DNA of 64,000 bases from Glandiceps talaboti (taxonomy: Eukaryota > Hemichordata > Enteropneusta > Spengelidae): positions 24,206,223 to 24,270,222 of the forward strand of contig NC_135556.1 in the NCBI RefSeq assembly GCF_964340395.1, in the 5' to 3' direction. Position numbers and translations under genes: made by a program. The notes under the pieces were generated by a model. The model saw only the letters and a program-made list of their open reading frames with translations. It was not told where the DNA came from and did no database searches. Of this stretch, positions 13,732 to 26,500 are shown in pieces; position 1 is the first letter of the stretch, and each line of letters starts with the position of its first letter.

Positions 13732-14015
13732 GTGGTATTGCTAGAGCTCCCCATATGGAAGTTCAAAATGATTCCTTTTAAATGTCAAGCATCTTAGAGT
13801 TTCAATATTTCATGGTTTGCAATTACTAAAGTGATGTCTAACATGTCTGTATTTATGTATTACTCATGATATACAATTCACAAAATGTTCTGTTTACTTA
13901 CAGGAGATTATATGGTGAACCATTTGCAAGGGAAGTTTATGTGTGTTATCATGAATCAGCCCCACAAAATGCAGTAGAATTAGCATTTAAACTCTCATTT
14001 GGTACTGGTATGTAG
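740..14015 (+). CDS. INTU: Inturned planar cell polarity protein, 5'-partial, 16 exons
   Basis: Exons: 740-831, 1631-1831, 2233-2348, 2806-2973, 3550-3721, 4851-4904, 5592-5654, 5914-6135, 6709-6758, 7001-7102, 7626-7765, 8057-8331, 8910-9010, 9728-9923, 13462-13607, 13904-14015 (stop TAG). All use GT..AG; the sum gives 735 residues after two leading bases, with no frame break. The first exon holds the second half of a PDZ domain ([12 protein letters not shown]). Later exons match inturned, including the longin-like regions, a Ser-rich linker (8057-8331) and the C-terminal block [20 protein letters not shown]. By family knowledge INTU works with FUZ and WDPCP in the CPLANE complex at the basal body, promoting ciliogenesis and acting on the small GTPase RSG1. 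Human INTU is 942 aa, so about 200 residues are missing upstream. The exon at 13462 is inferred from matching phase and the family motif KEHGVLVQC. Identification is secure; single boundaries are less so. Confidence 0.93.
3929..4506. repeat. 64-bp minisatellite in INTU intron
   Basis: About nine head-to-tail copies of a unit of about 64 bp containing TTGTTATCTGATG, GAAATAGTTCAGTGGAACTA and GTCTTGTCCATGGCCTGTAC. Two copies lack the CCAT of the last block and are correspondingly shorter. The array lies in the intron between exons 3550-3721 and 4851-4904. It creates several overlapping 60-70 aa minus-strand frames that are not genes. Confidence 0.93.
4939..5059. mobile_element. Foldback MITE-like element, copy 1
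   Basis: The ends are inverted: GACTGTAAGATATGTCATG at the left against the complement of CATGACATACCTTACAAAC at the right. An inner arm, GCCCTCACC, pairs with GTGAGGGTGCC. The direct flanks GATCAGACT (4930-4938) and GATCACACT (5060-5068) look like a 9-bp target duplication with one change. No coding capacity. A 9-bp duplication fits Mutator-like transposons, but no transposase is present to prove it. Confidence 0.8.
6256..6434. repeat. (GT)n microsatellite, interrupted
   Basis: Two long GT tracts separated by TATGTCTGCCTGTATAGG-like sequence, in the intron after exon 5914-6135. All overlapping ORFs are repeat translations. Confidence 0.95.
7912..8061 (+). repeat. 43-bp tandem array carrying the exon acceptor
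   Basis: CTTGTAACTGCTAGGTACA recurs with exactly 43-bp spacing. CTGCTAG ends at 7927, 8013 and 8056; the copy ending at 7970 reads CTGCTAT and has lost the AG. The last copy is the real 3' splice site of INTU exon 8057-8331. Each earlier copy also keeps the pyrimidine run CCCCTTCCTTG. Use of an upstream AG would run into a stop or shift the frame, so these copies are decoy or cryptic acceptors. Confidence 0.88.
9149..9214. repeat. (GT)n microsatellite
   Basis: Two pure GT runs separated by TTTGTT, inside an INTU intron. Confidence 0.95.
10061..13417. mobile_element. 3.4-kb insertion-like segment with 12-bp inverted ends
   Basis: TAGCTCCGCTGT at 10061 is the exact inverted complement of ACAGCGGAGCTA ending near 13417. 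The segment fills most of an unusually long INTU intron (9924-13461). Its middle (about 10480-12300) has visibly more CpG than the surrounding intron, including motifs such as GACGCCATATTGG and AAGATGGCG. It contains only short frames (largest 10742-11095, 117 codons) with no family I recognise, so no transposase is evident. It may be a non-autonomous transposon, a composite, or an insertion carrying a promoter-like region. I could not define a target duplication. Confidence 0.5.
12513..12528. repeat. Poly-C tract
   Basis: A run of about 14 C within the 3.4-kb insertion-like segment. Confidence 0.9.
13657..13732. repeat. (CAGA)n microsatellite
   Basis: About 18 copies of CAGA starting 50 bp after the INTU donor at 13607/13608, in the last intron. 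Confidence 0.97.
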
Positions 14016-14394
14016 TTGACCAGTTAGCTGCATAGAACACACTGGACTCCACATTTCAAGTTATTCAGCACCTGTGCATAGTCATATAGTCTACCAATCA
14101 GCTCCATTGAAATGTGGTAGTATTTGCATTTAAAATCTTGCACACCTGTTTGTAGTAAAAGTTGACCAATGAGATTACAAATTCAGATAAAATCAACCAA
14201 TCAGAATTGGTTTGATATATATGCTAGTTTGAACATTGCCAGCTTTTTGTACATTTGGCAGAGATGTACATAGACAGGAGTTATATATTATGGGATATTT
14301 TAAGGTCATGAAATTGTTGATTTCTTAATACATAGAGTATTTGTTTTATACCAATCTTGTAAGATTGCAACACATTTATTTATATCAATTATCA

Positions 14395-14400
14395 AATAAA
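14395..14400 (+). terminator. Candidate poly(A) signal for INTU
   Basis: AATAAA on the + strand 380 bp after the INTU stop. A second AATAAA at 16993-16998 would give a 3' UTR of about 3 kb ending very close to the ANKH 3' end. RNA data would decide. Confidence 0.5.
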
Positions 14401-14566
14401 GAAATAATTGACTGCACACAATCACTACATGATTTATTAGCAATGAAAATACTTAAAACTCCACAAGTCCTTTATTTGTACATTTCTGAGATGTTAATGA
14501 CTTGGTGCTACTTTCCAGTTCTCTATTAAAACAACTGTGTTTATATTCAGGCAAACACCTGTAAGT

Positions 14567-15060
14567 TTTCTGTGTTTCTATGCACTAGCAGGCTATCAAA
14601 TCAACTATGTTTTCTGTGTTTCAACATGTATGCACTAGCAGGCTATCAAATCAACTGTTGTGTATGTTTCTATGCACTAGCAGGCTATCAAATCAACTGT
14701 TGTGTATGTTTCTATGCACTAGCAGGCTATCAAATCAACTGTTGTGTATGTTTCTATGCACTAGCAGGTTATCAAATCAACTGTTTTCTGTGTTTCTATG
14801 AACTAGCAGGCCATCAAATCAACTATGTTTTGTATGTTTCTATGCACTAGCAGGCTATCAAATCAACTGTTTTCTGTTTTGTGTGTTTCTATGCACTAGC
14901 ACGCTATCGAATCAACTATGTTTGTATGTTTCTACACACTAGCTGGCTATGTTTGTATGTTTCTACACACTAAAAGGCTGTCGAATCAACTATGTTTGTA
15001 TGTTTCTACACACTGGCTATGTTTGTATGTTTCTACACACTAAAAGGCTATCAAATCAAC
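14567..15060. repeat. 42-bp minisatellite downstream of INTU
   Basis: About ten variable copies of a unit holding TTTCTATGCACTAGCAGGC and ATCAAATCAACTGTT. Early copies are 42 bp; later copies diverge (CACACTAAAAGGC). It may lie in the INTU 3' UTR if the distal poly(A) site is used. Since 42 is a multiple of three, it gives spurious repeated ORFs. Confidence 0.9.
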
Positions 15061-17066
15061 TATGTTTTTATATATTTGTATCTGGGAAGTTTGTCATGTT
15101 TTAGTATTTATATATACTGGTATACAACTGGGGTAGCAAACCCATGCATATGGATCTATGAAAGCCTCTCTGTAAATATTTTGACATCTGGAGATGTTCT
15201 GTGTTGTGTATGACTTGCATAATGTATACTGTTTGGTAATGTGTCCCAGTGCTTCTCAATCATTGACTGTGAATTTCAGTGTTTTGAGTTGCCCTTCAGG
15301 GTAGCCAATGTAGATGATCTTTTGTTGAAAACCCTAAGTGCTAAATCACGTTGATGTAAGGTAGTGTCTTCTGTTCTTTGTGTACCATGTACATTGTATT
15401 CTGATCTCTCTGGTACATAATTTGGACAGCGCCCTCTGTGTTGGTTTCTTCAAAGTTTCATGTTGAGTTTCATGTAGCAAGCATTACAACACTATCAGTG
15501 GCAAAACTGTAGACTAAATTTTAAACATAAAATGGACTTGCCACACTAAAATGTTACACAAGGCTATGTGGCTACATGAATATTTAAACACTAGTAACCA
15601 GGGCAACAGTAACCATGGTGACTAATGGCTGCCATTCTGTTCAGTGTAGAATTAATGATCTTTAAAGCCAGTGTTCTTGAACTTTTGGTAATGAAAAAAA
15701 TTTAACATGTAATTTTAATACCTTGCTGCAAATCATTTTATTTATTAATAACCATAGAAATTGTAAACTATTTGTAGTGTATCAAATAAGACTTGCAACT
15801 CTAGAAGTCATTTCTTTATGTCAGATATTTGATAACTGTTCTATCAATAATTGATTGATACAAAAATGAATGTCAGTGTTTATCATATTTATGCAAATAT
15901 GAGCCTAACAAATCAAATGTCATGTCATGTTTTCTTTGTAAGCACTCACTTGTAAGTTATTCCAAATACAGATAATTATTGTCTTACATATTCATTGAAT
16001 TATACATTGTTTTTATTTTATCATCATTTTTCCCGTAAAGTTTCATAATGGAATAGTTTCAATCTATTGTTACTATGGCAACCATATGTGTAATGTAATA
16101 TGCGCATATACAGTAAGAAGACCATGGATGTCTGCATTGACCAATTACAGTACCTGTCTTATACAGCTGTGGACTAGACTGGTCAAGACAATGGGTGTCT
16201 GCATTGACCAATTACAGTACCTGTCTTATACAGCTGTGGACTAGACTGGTCAAGACAATGGGTGTCTGCATTGACCAATTACAGTACCTGTCTTATACAG
16301 CTGTGGACTAGACTGGTCAAGTCAAAGGATGTCTGCATTGACCAATTACAGTACCTGTCTTATACAGCTGTGGACTAGACTGGTCAAGTCAAAGGATGTC
16401 TGCATTGACCAATTACAGTACCTGTCTTATACAGCTGTGGACTAGACTGGTCAAGTCAGTTATTTTATATAGGATGTGTAACATCTGAGATCATTTAAAT
16501 AACATTACATATATTAGTACATTTTGTACAATCTCATACAATGGTGGCAATGGTGTGGGCAAAAATAACCAACTAGCTGACATTGAAACACCCTCCTATG
16601 GGTAGACAGATTATCTGTTATGAATCACCAATGGTATCATGTGCTAAGTCCATAATACATCCATGTATCCATTATTCCATCAAAAATCACTATCAGTCTG
16701 CCAGTAGTCACACAGGATTTTGCTTTTATTCAAAAATTTATCTAAAATAGAAATGAAATGTTTAGCTCTACATGTCATATCCAAACTAAAACATAACTGA
16801 CTTTACCATTCTACTGTGGTCTAATGTCCATACAATGGAAGGGATGAGACGTAGGGGAAAAACACCACTCAGAAGGAAACATAGAAAGGGAAGGGGACAA
16901 ATCAGTCATGTACTCTACAAAGGAATTTGGTCTTTGTGCTTTATTTTGTTTCAAATTGTTGATGTCAAATAATTCTGTGTACATTATTTTGTAATAAAAT
17001 TATATACAATATTATTTTTATCAAATATCTTTATGTCTGATGTGTCGACTTTTGTTCCATTGCATA
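15061..17066. other. Intergenic or 3' UTR sequence between INTU and ANKH
   Basis: AT-rich, with no exon-like open segment seen on either strand. It contains the 67-bp array listed separately and an AATAAA at 16993-16998 on the + strand. Confidence 0.6.
16130..16457. repeat. 67-bp minisatellite, five copies
   Basis: Nearly identical 67-bp units containing GTCTGCATTGACCAATTACA and CTGTGGACTAGACTGGTCAA. Very low divergence indicates recent expansion. Confidence 0.95.
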
Positions 17067-17072
17067 TTTATT
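17067..17072 (-). terminator. Candidate poly(A) signal for ANKH
   Basis: TTTATT on the + strand reads AATAAA on the - strand, about 260 bp after the ANKH stop. It sits about 70 bp from the opposite-strand AATAAA at 16993, consistent with two convergent genes ending next to each other. Confidence 0.6.
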
Positions 17073-17333
17073 CATCACCTGCACAGTTTAAACAAACCAG
17101 TATATAGTACATATTGAATGTTTCTGTTGTGATTCATTGTCAATGAGTCACTTAAATCAGTGGTTGATAAGTAGCAAGGCACTATCTTCATTCTTGACAT
17201 CAAACCAAACATCGTGATGCACACCATGACCACTGGCAGCAGTCTACAAGTACTGTAGTGTAAAGAGCGCCACCAACGTGTAGGCGTTCCACCTAAGATC
17301 ATATAAATCTGGCTGACATGAAAGGTGCTCCTT

Positions 17334-20300
17334 TTACAGTGTAGTCTCTTTCTCCTCCACCATCAGACTTTCATGAACTCTAGCACTGTCATTGGAACTA
17401 CTAGAATCTCCATTGTCAGAGTCTCTCTTTTTCTGTACAGGCATCAAATAGAAATGAAACTGTCAATCTGTAGTCTTTCATGCATTATTGTACAAATGTT
17501 AACTCTATATCAATGTTAGTCATCTCATTCAGACAAGGATGGATTTAGGAATTAATACCAAAATTTCAATCATTGCAATTCATGATGGTTTACATCTAAT
17601 TCAGTCAGATGTAAAAATATATCTAGTCTACCTGTTAGTCTGACTATATATTGTACTCACTACAAATACTATACATGTACACAAAATGAAGCTCTTCTAC
17701 ATTTGACAACATATAGAATGACTATAGGGCCATTAACTAATACTGTCATGTATCATGCCCCACATTCCCTGATCCAGCCAGTCCCAACCAATACTGTCAA
17801 TGTCTCACCCCTGAAACTACTCAACAGTGCTACGATCCCCAATCACTTACCCTTCTCTTGTACCTAATCAAACCAGTTCCAGCCAATACTGTCAATGTCT
17901 CACCCCAGAAACTACTCAACAGTGCTGCGATACCCAGCGGTGCACCATGAACACTATCAAATTATAAGAAATAAGAACAAAACACACATCATAATTAAGA
18001 TAAATATTAATGTAAAACCTCAAAAGTCATTACATTTTCATTAGCGGAGGAAAATGCAAGAAGTGACATATTAGTGGGCCTTAAACTGTCATTACAAGTC
18101 AAAAATGAATGATGATAATACTCATATTACCATGGTTACTACATGGTATATTTTCATGTTTAATAAGGGAAAGATAAGAGAACGATAAAATTACCTATAC
18201 AAAAATTATTTAAAGGAAAAATAGGAAAAATAATTATTGTGATTTTGAACATTTTGATTATTTCTAGCACTGTATAACCTATACACCATATCATTCCCAT
18301 TACCAAAGTTCTGACCATTTCGCTCATAACAGGATTGCAAGAGGGCACCCATGATTTGTGTGGGCTAAAATTTGGTCACGACAGATGATTGTATGGTCAT
18401 GCATAAGGCCATATGTAAAAGAACTCTGTTTGCCCCTAAAAGAACATTGTGGTGGTTAGATATGTTTTGATTTACTACTAATAATGTACAGTAAAGCCGC
18501 ATGTGAATTGATGTATGTGAGCTAAGGATATGTAACAACAACTTCACAATAATTATTGAATGATTGTGATCAAGCAAATGATATAAATTGATCATGTCAA
18601 AGGTCAAAGTATAACTGATTATGTGAAAAATTTCAAAGGTCATGTTCTGATAGACAGTAGTTGGTATGTCAAAGGTCACCCAGACTTACCCAAGATGAGG
18701 TAGCGTTACCAAGGCAACGATAAGTACACCTAATCTTATCACTGCACTTGGGGCAATGACCCTTGTTTGTTGCCATAGCATCAACCATGATGTAGAATGG
18801 GCTCGAAGTGCAACTGAAATTAGGAACAGAATCAGTTTTAGTTACGTAATTTGTCTACACAAATAACAATATGCACTCTGTGGGTATAATTCCATAAGTC
18901 GTCTTTACACATAGATTCACCAGATTTTTCATTCTAAGTTATAATAATTTGTAGTGAAAAATTTACCTAAACTGTTACGAGAATTTATCAAAACTTTTTT
19001 AAGTGACAACAGAATTGTGTATGTAACAGTTACGTGCTTATGTTCCATACGATATTTCACTTTTGTACCAGATTTGAATGAAATTGAATATTGCATGTCC
19101 GAGAAATGACGTATCATGGACAGAAAGACAGATGGATGGATGGATGGATGGATGGATGTACGGATGGATGGATGTACGGATGGACAGACAGACAGACAGA
19201 CAGATGGACAGATGGGTAGACGGGAGGATGGAGAGATGCACAGATACAGCCCATTGTATTAGTTATCCCTTCATTGGACTATTTAATACAACCTTTTAGT
19301 TATACCAGTTGTTACCACCAATCTTAACATCACTTAAAAAGTTTATAGTAGTCTTTACTATGTGTCATTAACACAAGGGTTAAATTTGAAACACAAATAA
19401 AGCATAAAATAAAACACAGCATGTCAACTAACCTGGAAATGGCATGAATGAAAAGATTCGAAGTGGTACAATACACTTTTCAGCCATAGAATGGTCTAAC
19501 TTTAAAACATTGGTTAGAAACAACACTGTCACTCCAGGAATCCAAAATACTATAACCATAAACTGAAATCAAATATTATCATTATGAACCAAAATCAAAT
19601 AAACAATATGTTTTACTACCAAATACTATACAATTTACTCTTTTATTGACTACTGACAACATATAAATGTGTTTTTACATTTATTGCACAGCTGAAATGT
19701 TTATGTATGTATTTTTTATGTACATAATACAGTCAATTTATAATGGCGCAATGTTTTTTTAATGTATGCTTTCATGAATTTCCTTTAATTTAGTGATTAT
19801 GGATTATATTAATGCGATCATAAATGTTGCCCAATCACTATGTAAGGTGTACACACATTACAGTAGAATTTACACAAGGGCAATTACAATTTTGAATATG
19901 AGAATACTAATAAGTTATCATAGTGATAGTTGCATGGTCTAGCACCTGCAATACTTGAGTACAATTGGTGTTGTCTGTATAATCATTAGACTGTAAGATA
20001 CGTCATGAAGTTTCGCCCTCACCAGCCTCCTCTCAGGTGGGAGGAGTTGGCCGATGTGTGAGGGCGCCCCATCACGGCGTACCTTACAGACTATATAATC
20101 ATAGCCCCCTCCTCCATATGGTATAATAAATAACATACACTTACCAAGAATGAACACAAAGTACATACTGTATAATTGAAGATATATTGTTTTGGTGTAA
20201 TTCGATGTACTTACCAAAAAATGAACACAAAGTGCATACTATGTTGAAGATAGTGATATGTTTTGATATGTTCTGATATACTTACCAAGAATGAACATAA

Positions 20301-23093
20301 AGTACATACTGTGTTGAAGATAATGATATGTTTTGGTGTGATACCATGTCTTGTTTGGATACTCTGCCCCTTCAAAACAAATAAAAGAACACTTTTATCT
20401 GACTAAACACTTCACACGACATATATCCCTTCTTGATGTCATCTTTAATAGATTGCTACAGAATATGATTCAGAGATAATTTCAAGTTTAAAACCAAATT
20501 GACAAATAACTGGTTAATAGGTCCAACTGTACACCTTTAGAGAGTACAGGGAATCACAACAACAACAACAACAACAACAACAACATCATATTTTTATATT
20601 TGCAAGTACAGTATAATGATGTGATCCTGGGTAGTTTTCTTAATATGTTTACAAATGATTTAAACCCTTTCCTATATCTTCACACTATGAATAGCATTTT
20701 AAAATTCAAATCAAAATATGTATTGATGTTTAAAAAACTGCTATAAAATCATTAGCTTGAGATTATACACTAATCTACTACAAACTACTATGAATTCATT
20801 ACCTTGAGAAAGGTTGGGACGATAGGTTTTAGATCATTCAGCCATTGATAACACACTTGTCCAACTGGATACACCACGGTAAGTATAGCTATGGCCTAAT
20901 TGGAAAAAAATTATTAATTTTAATATTTGTCTGCAGTATAACATAACTGTGATAAAATCATCTTTTGAAGAAACAAACTATTCACGTCAAAGTTTTCTTG
21001 TCTATGTTAATTTTCACAGTATTACAAAAAGTTTTCTACTTCACAAAATATACCGATATGCTTCCCAGTCATTGCATTTGTTTGCATTCTGGAAAACTTG
21101 TCTTCCTCAGGTTGTTTTCACAAGATGGCTGTAACTACCATTTGTCATCACTGCTAAAGACAATGTTGCTATCTTTAACATGTAAAGGTGGGATACTATG
21201 TTACCATGGTAACACTCAAGTAAACTGTTCTCCCCTGTTTCTCATGATCGTTTATAGCATTGAATATAACACTATTTTAAATACATTGATTAGGCCAAAT
21301 AAAAAAAGTTGTTTGGTGTAGGGTCTATGGTTCTGGTTACCCTACCCCACCTACATTTTCACGCTGACCTTAAAAAAAATTTTTATGTATTCAAACTAAC
21401 TAAATATTCAAGAAAAATAATAATAAAATCGCGGAAATCGTGAAGTCTTACAAGAAATAGTTGGTGCGGAAACTGACAATGAGTTCACAATGGTATCTAA
21501 ATAATGCAGATTGGTGATTTTAGCAGCCAAATTAGTCATTTTAAACTTATAGTCTTACCTGCAGTGCTTCATCTGATGACAAGTCTTGTGCTACAAGTAC
21601 ATTACAAATAGGTCGACTAAGAATCTGTATCCCTCTAACCAGAGCTAATGGCCACCAAAACCACAATATTTTAGGTATTGTCAGCCTCATCTGACAGAAA
21701 TAGACAATAAGTTTGTTGAAAATGACAAAAGATCAGTGCCGCTGGAATGATGGAATACAAATGCATGCTGGGTATTTAAAAGCAACTGATTGCAATTCAG
21801 ATCACCATGGCAACTAACTAGTCATAGATTGCAAAAACTAGACTTATCTTTACTTATTGCCTTTAGGATTGACTAAATATCAGGTATATATATATTTATA
21901 TAAGGCTGACTTTTTAATTTGTAATTTCTGATCATATTACCTTTAGAAATAATGGGTCAGTTGAATGTTCAATATTTGCCTAGATACATGCTTGTGCAGT
22001 GGTGTCACAATCTTGTTTGTCAGCAATACAGGAACATTGTGTATTTTCTATTCCAGTAACAGAGGGCAGTATAATGCTTTATTAAACATAGACTCTGTCC
22101 AAGGTCTATGTTTTAAATTGTTTTCATCAGATTCAAGGAATAAACAGTCAGTAAGGTCATAAGAAAGAAAGAAAGAAATAATAGGTCACCCTAGTAAGAC
22201 AGGAAGAATAATTAGTCTTGAAAGTTGTGCCCCCTAAGTTTATACCCAATCCAAAACAATATGAGCATTCACAGTCACAATGAGAAGATAGCATAAATTT
22301 GATTTGTTTACTAAGCAATGACATATTCAATATATCACTGGACCATGTTCAGCTATGTGGGAAATGTGCATTACAAAAATGATTGTTTTTTAAAGAAAGC
22401 CAGAGTAGTTACTTACCCCATCTGTAGTAGAGACAGTGTTTGGAAGTTTGGGAAATACAAGACCTTGATTGCCAGAGTAGTTACTTACCCTGTCTGTAGT
22501 AGAGACAGTGTTTGGAAGTTTGGGAAATACAAGACCTTGATTGCCAGAGTAGTTACTTACCCCATCTGTAGTAGAGACAGTGTTTGGAAGTTTGGGAAAT
22601 ACAAGACCTTGATTGCCAGAGTAGTTACTTACCCTGTCTGTAGTAGAGACAGTGTTTGGAAGTTTGGGAAATACAAGACCTTGATTGCCAGAGTAGTTAC
22701 TTACCCCGTCTGTAGTAGAGACAGTGTTTGGAAGTTTGGGAAATACAAATTTGAAATAGCCAGAAAGGACCACCAATAACTTGGCACTAGTACCAGTATA
22801 CAATGCAATGACAGGAATTAATAATGGTTGTGTTGTTGCCAAATTAGATTGTAATAAACCAACAATAGATGCTATCTGAAAGACAATAATTACAGACATT
22901 ATAGATTTTGTGTGTTTATAGACATCCAATACATACAACCTGTTTTGTATCTGTACACACCAATATTTCTATTTTTCACACTGCTGAGTTGTGAACTGTT
23001 AGTTGAAAATGAAATTACTGTACGTCTCTGTCTGTCTGTCTGTCTGTCAGTCTGTCAGCCTGTCTGTCTGTCTGTTCGTCCGTCCATCCGTCC

Positions 23094-23128
<35 letters not shown>

Positions 23129-23517
23129 AGTCTGTCTGCCTTCCTGCCTGCCTACCTGCCTGCCAATGTAATTCAAAGTGAAACTATTACTGTGACATGT
23201 TCATATAAGCTATTGAACAGACATTGGTTTAATTCTACTCACAATAGGGTCATGTTTCTGATGACATCCATCATCTTGAAGTGTACATTTCTGGGACAGT
23301 GTACATTTTTCTGTATATCTGACTGTCTGTCTTTCTGTCTATCTATCTGTCTGTCCGTCTCTGTCTGGCTGGCTGGCTGTCTGTCTGTCTGTTTGCCTCT
23401 GCCTCAATCTGTCTATCTGACTGTCTGTCTGTCTGTCTGTCTGTCTTTGTCTATCTGTCTGTCTGTCTGTCTGTCTGCCTCTGCCTCAATCTGTCTAGCT
23501 GTCTGTGTTTCTGTCCA

Positions 23518-23578
<61 letters not shown>

Positions 23579-26500
23579 GTCTGTCTGTCTGTGAACATTG
23601 TATTCAAGAAACACCAGGCTCCTTTTATAATAATAATATTTTATTCATACTGAATAGTTCTTTAAGTTTCATAAATTTGTCTCCCTGAGAAACCCATGCA
23701 GTGAGAGTTATCCCTCATGGCTTAAGATGTTAATGCAGAAGGAAACCAAAGCACCCATGGAAAACCTTCATTGTTCGGTAAAGTTGAACTGATTGACAGA
23801 TCTCTTCTTACAAGTACAATTATTCTCTGTTTGGTACATGTTACTAGAAACACAAGTCTGTGTAATTTATACAAACTGTATTGATAAGTGTTCATCTGTA
23901 TATATATACCAATACTAATGTCTCAGTGATATATTTTACCTTGATAATAAGCTAATGTGGTATGTGCATAGTTCATCAAAAATAAACTGTGCTAGTATAA
24001 TTTCTGGACTAACCTGTAATCCAACATCAACAAGGCAACTAGCTGCCACTAATGTACTGTGTTTATGTTGTAGAAGAACTCCACTTTGAAGCTGAGCCTG
24101 AAATATATAACACACTGGTTTATGATATGATAAATAATGTGATTAACACTCTGAACATCAATATTTAGTGAGTTGATGTGATTATGCATGTCTTCATAGA
24201 AGGTTAGTGAGATGTGATGCAATAACACATACAAATTTTTTTACATGACTGAATTTTAGTCTAATGATAATTATATCCCCTACATTATATTTTCCAAAAT
24301 TTAAACAAAAGTGATCTTAATTTGAGAGATAATATAAAATGTACTGTTATTATGTAGTGATGTGTAGGCTAGATGCAAATTCTACCAGTAGTCTCTAGAT
24401 AATGTTATTTATTTGGTTATTTGGTTAGTGAAAACAACATTACTTACAGTGCCATCCAGCAATGGGTAGATACTCATGTAAAAGATACATTTTCTGGTTG
24501 CCATGCCAACTTCATCATTTAAACCATACAGTTTATTTACAACATAGAATCCAAGCTTACTGTAAGCTGTCAAAGAGAAATGAAGTAAATTGAGATGAAT
24601 ATGAAATTATTGAGTTAAAATGAACCACAGTAGAGTGATCCGTAGTATGTAGCACACTAATAACATTTCTCAGTTCAACACCTGGAAGGGGTCATACTCA
24701 CATGACATAGTAAGAGTATATACACATGTACCACAGTTTTGGAAAAAAAAAAAAAAAACTCAATTTTTTTTATTCATGTAGATTTTTGACTTTTGATTTT
24801 GGAAGCATTATGTAGTCTAGAGGTTTGACCCTTCTTTGAATACATGTATGACCTGTGACCCCATATTTTGGACAACATACTCATACTTTCCAGGTTGCTG
24901 CCCAAATTTCAAAAATCTACCAAGATTTTTTGAAAATGTACTTTCTAGGTTGCCAAGTTTCTAATTTTTTTGAGGCATACAACTACTATTTTCAAGCAGA
25001 ATGTAAACATTTCACCCTTAGTTTCTGGCTGAAATGTAGACTTTTGTGTTCTAGCTTTTAATTTTAGTAGTGTTTGTTGATCCTTATAATTCAAATCTGC
25101 CAGAATCTACCTATTACCAAGCCAGGTATTTACCCCAACCCCACCCCAACCCCAGCCCCACCCCAGGCTTCTCACTCATACTAAAATGTTGACATAAAAG
25201 TAATGTACAATATTTTTTGAATATCTTCAAACATCACAAGATTCAATAATTACAATATCCTGTTGTACTAACCCACGGCTGCAGCAAGTGAAAAAATAAT
25301 CCCTGCAATACCTAAAACACTGACCAGTCCTTTAAGGTTGTCTTGACGACTGTGCACCAAAACAACACCGACATGTTTAAACTCAAGTAGAGTACCATTG
25401 GCAAATTTGATCACAGTATAAGCAATACCAAAGACTGCCAAGAAAGCAACTGCATCTTGTCCTGTTGTCACACCACGATTCAATGCCTGTAATCAAATAC
25501 ATAAAGTGTGATATTGTCAAATCTACAATAGTTGAAAACTTGTACAGAAAATCACAATACTCACTGTTCATTGTAACAATTATGAAAGATTAGTCTAGGG
25601 GTTATCCATTAGCCTTTGAATCTGAAAATCCATTCCCATGTTTAGTGGAATGGATGGATCAACCTAGCACCACATTTCATGCTAAATTTTAAATTACCAT
25701 CAACAACCACTCAAAGCATTAATATAAACTTATGACATTATTGTGTCCTCGGGTGACCTACTTTCAGACTGAAGATGGAGGTTGTAGTAAACATTATTTA
25801 CATGCCAAACACAGTTGCACTAATTGAATATAAATGAGCAAATGTGTGAATGAAGTGGCCAATCACAAGGCCCTGTCAATGTGTAATTGTTAATTTTGTA
25901 AGCATGTCGTCTAGCTAGATTGTCAACAGCTTACATTCATTCCACTAGACATGGGATGAGATCTTCAGATTCAAAAACCAACAGATAGACTCTAGACTAA
26001 ATTGGAAGATACATTATTAATATAGTAATGTTCATTTGATACACAACCAAGTTACTTTTTTTACATCTATGTTTCAACCACATGATTACTGTTCACCACT
26101 AGAGGGCAGTGTATCAAAGAACATTATCCTGAAGTTCCACCTAATATGAACCTGATTTTAATACTGAACATCATACATTATTGTTTTGTGTTTGGTAATG
26201 AAGACAGTGCTGTACTTCAAAAAAATACTTGTTTCTTTTGAATTACAAATAAAAAACACTTTGGGAATGTAGGTATGCAAAAAGATGATGTAATTATTTC
26301 ACACAATCATGGCAAGGATTGGGCACAGATTCTGTAACAAGATTGTGCAGAAAACTTTTCAAAATCTTCCAAGCCATTCCATCTTCCAAATTTGCCAATG
26401 TATTAATTTACCATTGGCATTTAAGTTGTCTTTAAATTTGGGACAGTAAAAATAGAGAAACTTTGTTGAATGTCTGGATCAATGTGTAATAATAAGATTA

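Noticed and set aside
22390-22938. A single 182-codon minus-strand ORF taken as one exon
   Set aside because: It is ANKH exon 5 plus read-through of five copied donor regions; only the part to 22705 fits the family.
23003-23653. 216-codon ORF rich in Leu-Ser-Val-Cys
   Set aside because: (CTGT)n translation.
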